Part shown: in pieces, positions 58,060 to 64,000 of the stretch
Layout of the letters: every line of letters starts with the position of its first letter
Position numbering within the stretch: the first letter of the stretch is position 1
Assembly: GCA_026545225.1 (NCBI GenBank)
Contig: CM048845.1
Span: 101,614,033-101,678,032, forward strand
Direction: 5' to 3'
Source of the DNA: Cornus controversa
Lineage: Eukaryota; Streptophyta; Magnoliopsida; Cornales; Cornaceae
DNA length: 64,000 bases
Translations under genes and position numbers: made by a program
The notes under the pieces: generated by a model
What the model was told of the DNA's origin: nothing
Database searches by the model: none
Seen by the model: the letters and a program-made list of their open reading frames with translations, nothing else

Positions 58060-58660
58060 ATATTGTTAGACCCAAAGTACGTCGTTGTTAGGGCTAGACA
58101 ATTCATTTTTTAGAACAACCTTGAGCAGATAGACGCACTTGGGGCCAATGCGATTACCGGGCATCTTATGGCTAACATAGCCAGGGTTTGTTCCTTTTCT
58201 TCCTTCATTTTATTGGTATCACACTTTATGCCATACACTTATGCATATTTCAATCTATCAACAGGGCATGACGTTTGCCCAGTGCGTCTCCAATCGCCTC
58301 TTGTGGATGGAATACGAGTTTGAGAGGAAGAGGGCCACTTTCAACATTGAACGCACAATGCTGAACTTTGAGATAGATTCTTTACATTCCTTTCATGTTT
58401 CTCATGTCAGGGAGATTACCATCCTCAACTCCCAACTCCGCTATGAACGGGAGGAAATGGTCGGGCTGAATGTTGATCTACCAGGATTTAAGGTTGTGGT
58501 TGTTGAGCAGTTCAAAGACTCACCCGAATTTGACAGGATATGTAACCAATCGTATGTTGAAGGATTTAAATATTTCTGCAAAATGGCGCAAGGCATATGG
58601 CTAGGGATGGACTTCACCCGCTTGCAGTTGAACAGTGCTAGGGAGCCCGACCCTTAATCC
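58060..58660 (+). pseudogene. Antisense additional ORF of the second Tat element
   Basis: An open reading at 58241-58657 on the plus strand, opposite to the Tat pol genes, includes a stretch ending with EGFKYFCKMAQGIWLGMDF and a terminal EPDP. This resembles the C-terminal part of PMD-associated proteins encoded by plant gypsy elements. An upstream exon-like stretch (about 58060-58187) with a GT end and the polypyrimidine/AG before 58265 suggest the ORF is normally spliced, as known for some of these extra ORFs. The position near the 3' end and the orientation match the ORF at 7478-8065 in the first element. It is a fossil part of the element. Confidence 0.55.
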
Positions 58661-58869
58661 TTTTTTTTTCTCTTTGGCATTGTAATGTTATTCTTTCATA
58701 GCGCCCTTAGCCTACGGATTTGTAATCTCTGTTTTATCAATAACAATTTATCTTTTTCTCATTGCAGTGTCCTTTGGTTTAAGATATCAAAAATCCTCAT
58801 GGCATAACCCTAAAAAGAACTATACAACAAACTTTTGTGGGATTCACCTTCCCATTTGCTAAAATTTCT

Positions 58870-59470
58870 CTTGACGGGTTATGCCTCAGTGGGGTCGGTT
58901 GATAATGTTCTCGGAATTATTTCATCCCATTTTTTTCATTAAAGGCCATTTGAACGAGATGTGCCCCAGTGGGGTTGATTAACAGTGTTCTTAGAATTAA
59001 TTCATCCCACCTTTTTCATTAAAGGCCTCCTGAATGAGGTGTGCCCCAGTGGGGTTGATTAATAATGTTCTTGGAATTAATTTATCTCGCCTTTTTCATT
59101 AAAGGCACTTTGAACGAGGTGTGCCTTAGTGGGGTTGATTGACAATGTTCTTGGAATTAATTCACCCCGCCTTTTTCATTAAAGGCCCTCTGAACGAGGT
59201 GTGCCACAGTGAGATTAATTGACAATGTTCTCAGAATTAATTCATCCCTCTTTTTTTATTAAAGGCCCTCTAAATGAGGTGTGCACCAGTAGGGTTGATT
59301 GAAAATATTCTCGAAATTAATTCATCCCGCCTTTTTCATTAAAGTCGTTTTGAACGAGGTGTGCCCCAGTGGGGTTGATTGACAATGTTCTTGGAATTAA
59401 TTCATCACGCATTTTTCATTAAAGACCTTTTGAATGAGGTGTGCCCCAGTGGGGGTTGATTGTTCACTTT
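58870..59470 (-). repeat. 80-bp tandem array, about 7.3 copies
   Basis: The block GTGCCCCAGTGGGGTTGATT recurs with starts at 58961, 59041, 59121, 59201, 59281, 59361 and 59441, plus a diverged first copy near 58881, giving an exact 80-bp period. Units also share TTTTTCATTAAAGGC and GAACGAGGT. It lies between the integrase end and the antisense ORF of the Tat element. Confidence 0.92.
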
Positions 59471-62262
59471 TGGTTTTAATTACGACAACATATTTTGAAA
59501 CAAAAAGGACTTTTATTGATATTCTAGTAATAATAGAGACTATTCGGAAAAAATCTCAGAGCTCTTGCCCTAAGGCTCGATAACAAACTAAGTTTCAACT
59601 AAAACTATCAAAATTAATGCAACTTAAAGAAAAAGTCTTACTAATAGTATTTTCACAGATGCTCAACATTTCAAGGATGGGCCAACTGCCTCCCTTCCAA
59701 TGTCTCCAACTAATATGTCCCCTGTCGTTGAATCCAGATAACTCTGTAAGGGCCCTCCTAGTTAGGAGTCAGTTTTTTAGTGCCTAAGGGTTTGGTAACC
59801 TGAGTTACTTCACGGAGGATTAGGTCTCCAGGTTGAAAAATCCTCTACTTGAATCAAGCATCGTAGTACCGGGACATGGATTGCTGATACACTGCTACCC
59901 GTACTCGGGTATGTTCTCTTTTTTCTTCAATAAAATCAACACTAGCCCTTAACTCCCTTTCATTGTGATTGGAGTCATAGTTCTTAGTTCAATGACTTAC
60001 CAACTGACTCATTTTCATTGGGAGAACTGTTTCACTTCTGAAAGCTAAAAAGTAGGGTGTTTCCCTAGTGAGGACTTTAACAGTGATCCTGTAAGCCTAT
60101 ATGATACTTGATAGTAGATCCGACCATAAACTTTTGGAATCTTCCAAATGCGTTTTAATCATTTTGAGTATAGTTATGTTAACAACTTCAGCTTGTCCAT
60201 TCGCCTGCGGGTGACCTGGTGAAGAGTACTGATTTTTTATACTATAGCTGGCATAAATTTTTTGGAAGAGCATACTTTTGAATTGTTTTCCATTGTCTAT
60301 GACAATGACCCTTTGTACTCTGAATTTGCATATGATCGACTTCCATATGAAATCAATGACATTATTCTCTCCAATATTGGCCAGAAGCTCCACTTCCACC
60401 CATTTAGTGAAGTAGTCAATTGTCACAATTGCAAACTTTGTCTGGCCCTTTCTTATAGGTAGAGGATCGATCAAGTTCATTTCCCACTGGGCAAAAGGCC
60501 ATGGCGCGTCTATTAGAGTTAACTTTTTCGATGGTTGTCTTGGGATATTAGCGAAGCGTTGGCATTTGTCACACTTTCTGACGAAATTCAGCGTATCCTA
60601 TTATATAGTGGGCCAATAGTATTCCTACCTAATAGCCTTGTAAGCTAAGTACATCCCCCCTGCATAATTTTTGCAGTCCCCTTCATGAATTTCCTTCATG
60701 ACATATTGAGTTCTATTTGTCGAAACGCATCGCAAGTAGGGGAAGGAGACTCCTATTTTATAGAGAATTTCATCGATCAAGGTATATCTACATGCCCTAA
60801 TCCTTATTCTGTACACCTTTACTTTGTCGAGTGGTAACTCGTCACCTCTGATGTACTTGATAAGCGGATCAGCCCATTCCATGTCTTGAACCACTTGGTT
60901 CACCTCACACGACACCTCATTTATACTTAGTGCTTCCATGAGCTCCACAAGCACTGCACCATCTGCAGCTTCCTATGAAGTTACCAAACGAGCAAGAGTA
61001 TCGACATTAGAGTTCTCATCGCGAGGGACTCGCAAAATGGAGAACCTCTGGAATTGAGTGATTAGCTCGTGAACTTTTTGTAAGTAGGACTTCATTTTTT
61101 CTCCCTTTGTTTTATATTCTGAGCGAACTTGCCGGGCAGCTAATTGGGAGTCAGTGTAAACTTTTAATTGCTGTACTTCGAAAACTTTTTCTATTTTTAG
61201 CCTTGCAATCAAGGTTTCGATTTAGCTTCATTGTTTGTCGCCTTGAATACAAACCGTAAGACATATTTAAAGGTCTCCCCCTCAGGGGATATGATCATTA
61301 TCCTTGCGCCACTGGTTTGCGGATTTGACGATCTGTCTACAAATAATTCCCATGTATAATCTGGGTTCATTTGGTCCTCTCTATCTTGTTGAACTGGTCT
61401 TTCCCGCTTTTTCACCGATGTCTGCTCCTCCTCTAGTGGATAGGTTAATTCGGCTATGAAGTCTGCAAATACTTGATCTTTTATTACCGACCTTGGCTTA
61501 TATCAGATGTCGAATTCCCCTAGCTCTATGGACCACTTCACAAGCCGTCCAGAAGTTTCAGAGTTTGAAAAGAACTTGTCGGAGTGGTTGATCGATCAAT
61601 ACCACTATTGTGTGTGCCTGGAAGTATGGTCTAAGTTTTCTGGCTAACATGACCAGGGCAAAAGCTAGATTATCTATCATGGGATATCTTTCTTCAGCCC
61701 CACGAAGTACCTTGTTGGCATAGTATACGGGCCTTTGAACCCCTCCATCTTCTCGCACTAGTGCGAAATTGGCCATTGTATGGGAAATAGCTAAGTACAG
61801 GTATAACTCTTCCCCCGAGTTTGCACGGGACAAAAGTGGGGGTGAGCCAAGATACTGTTTTAGGTCAACCAGGGCTTCTTGTTCACACTCCGCATGAGAT
61901 TAGTCTGTTTAACGTTGCTACCTTATCTGTCAGTCAATGAACCTCTTTAATAGTTCTGGGCGATTTTGTGTCAAGAATTGCCTTGACCTTTTCTGGGTTA
62001 ACTTTTATTCCCCTCTTACTGATCAAGTAACCCAAAAACTTTCTAGACGAGACTCCAAAAGTGCACTTACTTAGATTGAGTCTCATCCTATACTTTTGGA
62101 GGACATCAAAGGCTTCTTATAAGTCAATCAAATAAATCATGGCTTTCAGGATTTTGATGAGCATGTCATCGACGTATACCTCTATATTTATACCAATTTG
62201 TTTCTTAAGCATCATATTAACCAACCTCTGATAGGTCGCGCCCGCATTTTTTAAACCAAACG
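59471..62262 (-). mobile_element. Decayed Ty3/gypsy Tat-lineage element, pol part
   Basis: On the minus strand the order is: end of reverse transcriptase (62262-about 61870, with TFGLKNAGATYQRLVN and EVYVDDMLIK), RNase H (61833-61558), a second RNase H-like domain (about 61415-60973, with LKVYTDSQLAARQVRSEYK), and integrase (HHCC region to DDE core, about 60720-60097, with SSPGHPQANGQAE). The second RNase H between pol RNase H and integrase is the hallmark of the Tat clade. The 80-bp array and an antisense ORF follow. Several breaks are present and no LTR of its own was found. The 5' part lies beyond the LTR inserted at 62263. Confidence 0.88.
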
Positions 62263-63867
62263 TGTAACGACCCAATTTCTTTTTTCTTTTCTTTCGAATC
62301 ATGACTAAAGGTTAAGTGAATTTTCTTTTTTAAGCATGATTAGTTGCCTAATGATATGCTTAGTGGACCTAAATGATCCTTTCTATGTTTTCGGTTATGG
62401 GTGTTTGACCGGAATGGGTTCGGGTAACCCGGGATATAACTACGGACTCTAGGGAGTGGTGTGAGGGTACGAATGTAAGTTTAAGGGCGTAAGTAAAGTT
62501 TTAAAAAGAGAGGAAATGTTAGTTTGCAAATAGGTGCAAATGGACCATAACAAAGAGTTAATTATAGAGAGATGCAGGGTTTAGTTGCAAAGGGGAAAAT
62601 ATATGATATATATGATATATATATGTGTGAAGAGGGAAAATAAATCAAATTTTCACTTCTCTCTCTCTCTCTCTAAATCCAGCTCCTACTCTCTCTCTTT
62701 ACAAGTTCTCTCATTCTCATTCTCTCTACAATTTGGGGCCCAAGAAATGAGATTTAAGGGTAAAGTCAAGAACAAAAGTTGTTCCCCTCGTTCTCCTCTT
62801 CATTTTGATCTATGAAAATTGTCATTAGAGGAGTTTGAAGCTTGGTGAAATTTGGGTCTTTTACTTCTAAGCTTGGATTTTGAGGTAGGGGTTCTCCTTC
62901 TCATTTATTTATCGATTCTAGGGCCAGGGTGAAGCGGTGAGAGCTAAGGGTGTGTATTGCATGATTAGAGTGGTAAGAGGGGTGGGATGTGGTGTTTTTT
63001 CTACTCTCTTTAATCTCTATTGTGCAATAGGTATGTATATGGTAATATACACAGTATAATGGGTGAATGTATGAGAAATGTTAGCATGTATGCTTATATG
63101 CTAGATTTTGTGCACATATGTGAAAATGTATTATATTGAAAATGTTTGTATTATGTGTTGTTAAGTGAGTTAAATGTATGTTATCTTTATCTAGAAAATG
63201 TGGGCATTGGTGAAACATGACTAAAATGTGCTTAAGTGAAATTTTGTAGGCATATGCTAATTGTGCTAGAGTTTGCATATATAAGAAAATATATATGTGG
63301 ATTGATGAGTATGAAATGCATGCTATGAACTTTTATAACTAACTTATGTATTGTGAAGCATGAAATTTTAAATGCTTGATCACTATATGTTCGAAATGCA
63401 TGTATGTGTCCGTTGTGAGGAAACGGGGGAAAGTGGTCTAATCACCTTGGAGGTAGGAGTTCTCGGTGAAAGTCTTGAAAGGGTCTCATCACTTGGTAGG
63501 ACCGATGTTCTCGGTGGTGCATTCTGAAAATATTTCATCACTTAGTATGACTGATGGTCTCGGTGATGCGTATTGAAATGAATTTATCACCTGGTAGGAC
63601 CGATGTTCTCGGTGGTGCGTATTGAAAGGATTTCATCACCTGGTAGGGCTGATGTTCTCGGTGGTGCGTACTGAAATCATTTTATCACCTGGTAGGACCG
63701 ATGTTCTCGGTGATGTAAATTCTAAAATTTGTGTGGGAAAGGTCCCAGGTCACATGGTTGATCAAGAATCATGCTAGGGTATTGGGTTAAGTTCATAAGA
63801 GAAAGACAAGTGTGTGATAGTACTTTCATTTTTAAATTATGAAGCATGATGTATGTTAATGTATTCT

Positions 63868-63900
<33 letters not shown>

Positions 63901-64000
63901 TGCTTGTGAATGAACATGGTATATGTTGGATAATACATGTAATGTAGTGACATGCATTTATGTAGGTTGCGTCGAGTTGGCATTTAGGTGGGTTGGGGTA
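62263..64000 (+). mobile_element. LTR of a further retroelement, running off the right edge
   Basis: Starts TGTAACGACCC, a common start of plant gypsy LTRs, directly inside the Tat reverse-transcriptase region (left flank aaacg). CT-rich leader-like sequence follows TATA repeats at about 62600-62690. The other end, target duplication and internal region are outside the window, so LTR versus solo LTR cannot be decided. Confidence 0.65.
63437..63722 (+). repeat. 49-bp minisatellite in the LTR, about six copies
   Basis: TCATCACCTGGTAGGACCGA and variants recur about every 49 bp (about 63486, 63535, 63584, 63633, 63682, plus a diverged copy before). Each unit has GTTCTCGGTGGTGCGTA. Confidence 0.88.

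Noticed and set aside
58870-59470. Regular 80-bp repeats considered as a CRISPR array
   Set aside because: The units are contiguous tandem repeats without unique spacers, in a plant retroelement.

Overview
The window reads as nuclear DNA of a flowering plant, most likely a eudicot. It is AT-rich and intron-rich, and it is packed with plant repeat types: Ty3/gypsy of the Tat and Tekay lineages, TRIMs, hAT and PIF/Harbinger MITEs, and a Pack-MULE. I recognise one intact host gene. No tRNA, rRNA, CRISPR array or prokaryotic gene was seen. The species cannot be named from this sequence.

Layout. 1-9.76 kb: a non-autonomous Tat-like LTR element whose 5' LTR runs off the left edge, with an antisense plant-mobile-domain ORF and a TRIM inserted in it. 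9.8-25.5 kb: intergenic DNA downstream of the gene. It is made of diverged copies of its own segments, several DNA transposons with identifiable target-site duplications, a foldback element, tandem repeats, and small broken pieces of a dsRNA-binding-domain gene and an S9 peptidase gene. 25.5-47.1 kb, minus strand: agmatine deiminase (AIH), ten exons encoding 374 residues, spread over 21.6 kb by insertions. Intron 8 holds a two-LTR gypsy derivative, two solo LTRs and a TRIM that itself contains a MITE. Intron 1 holds an inverted duplication carrying CYP89-type P450 3' ends and first exons of a cupin-domain gene. One arm is interrupted by a Pack-MULE with fragments of other genes and the other by a solo LTR; a LINE scrap lies outside. 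47.1-50.3 kb: the AIH upstream region, then AT-rich duplicated DNA. 50.3-64 kb: nested retroelements, namely a decayed Tekay-like element (minus), a tandem TRIM array split by two solo LTRs, a decayed Tat element (minus) with an 80-bp tandem array and an antisense ORF, and a further LTR inserted in the Tat reverse-transcriptase region that runs off the right edge.

How it fits together. AIH converts agmatine to N-carbamoylputrescine in the arginine-decarboxylase route to putrescine, and all ten exons keep frame and splice sites. The most interesting structure is the inverted duplication in its first intron. Transcription of AIH would pass through both arms, so the intron could fold into a long hairpin matching CYP89-like and cupin genes elsewhere. 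The Pack-MULE in one arm is a second strong find: TIRs of about 80 bp, a perfect 9-bp target duplication, and fragments resembling a GTE/BET bromodomain gene, an RRP6-like gene and possibly an LRR gene.
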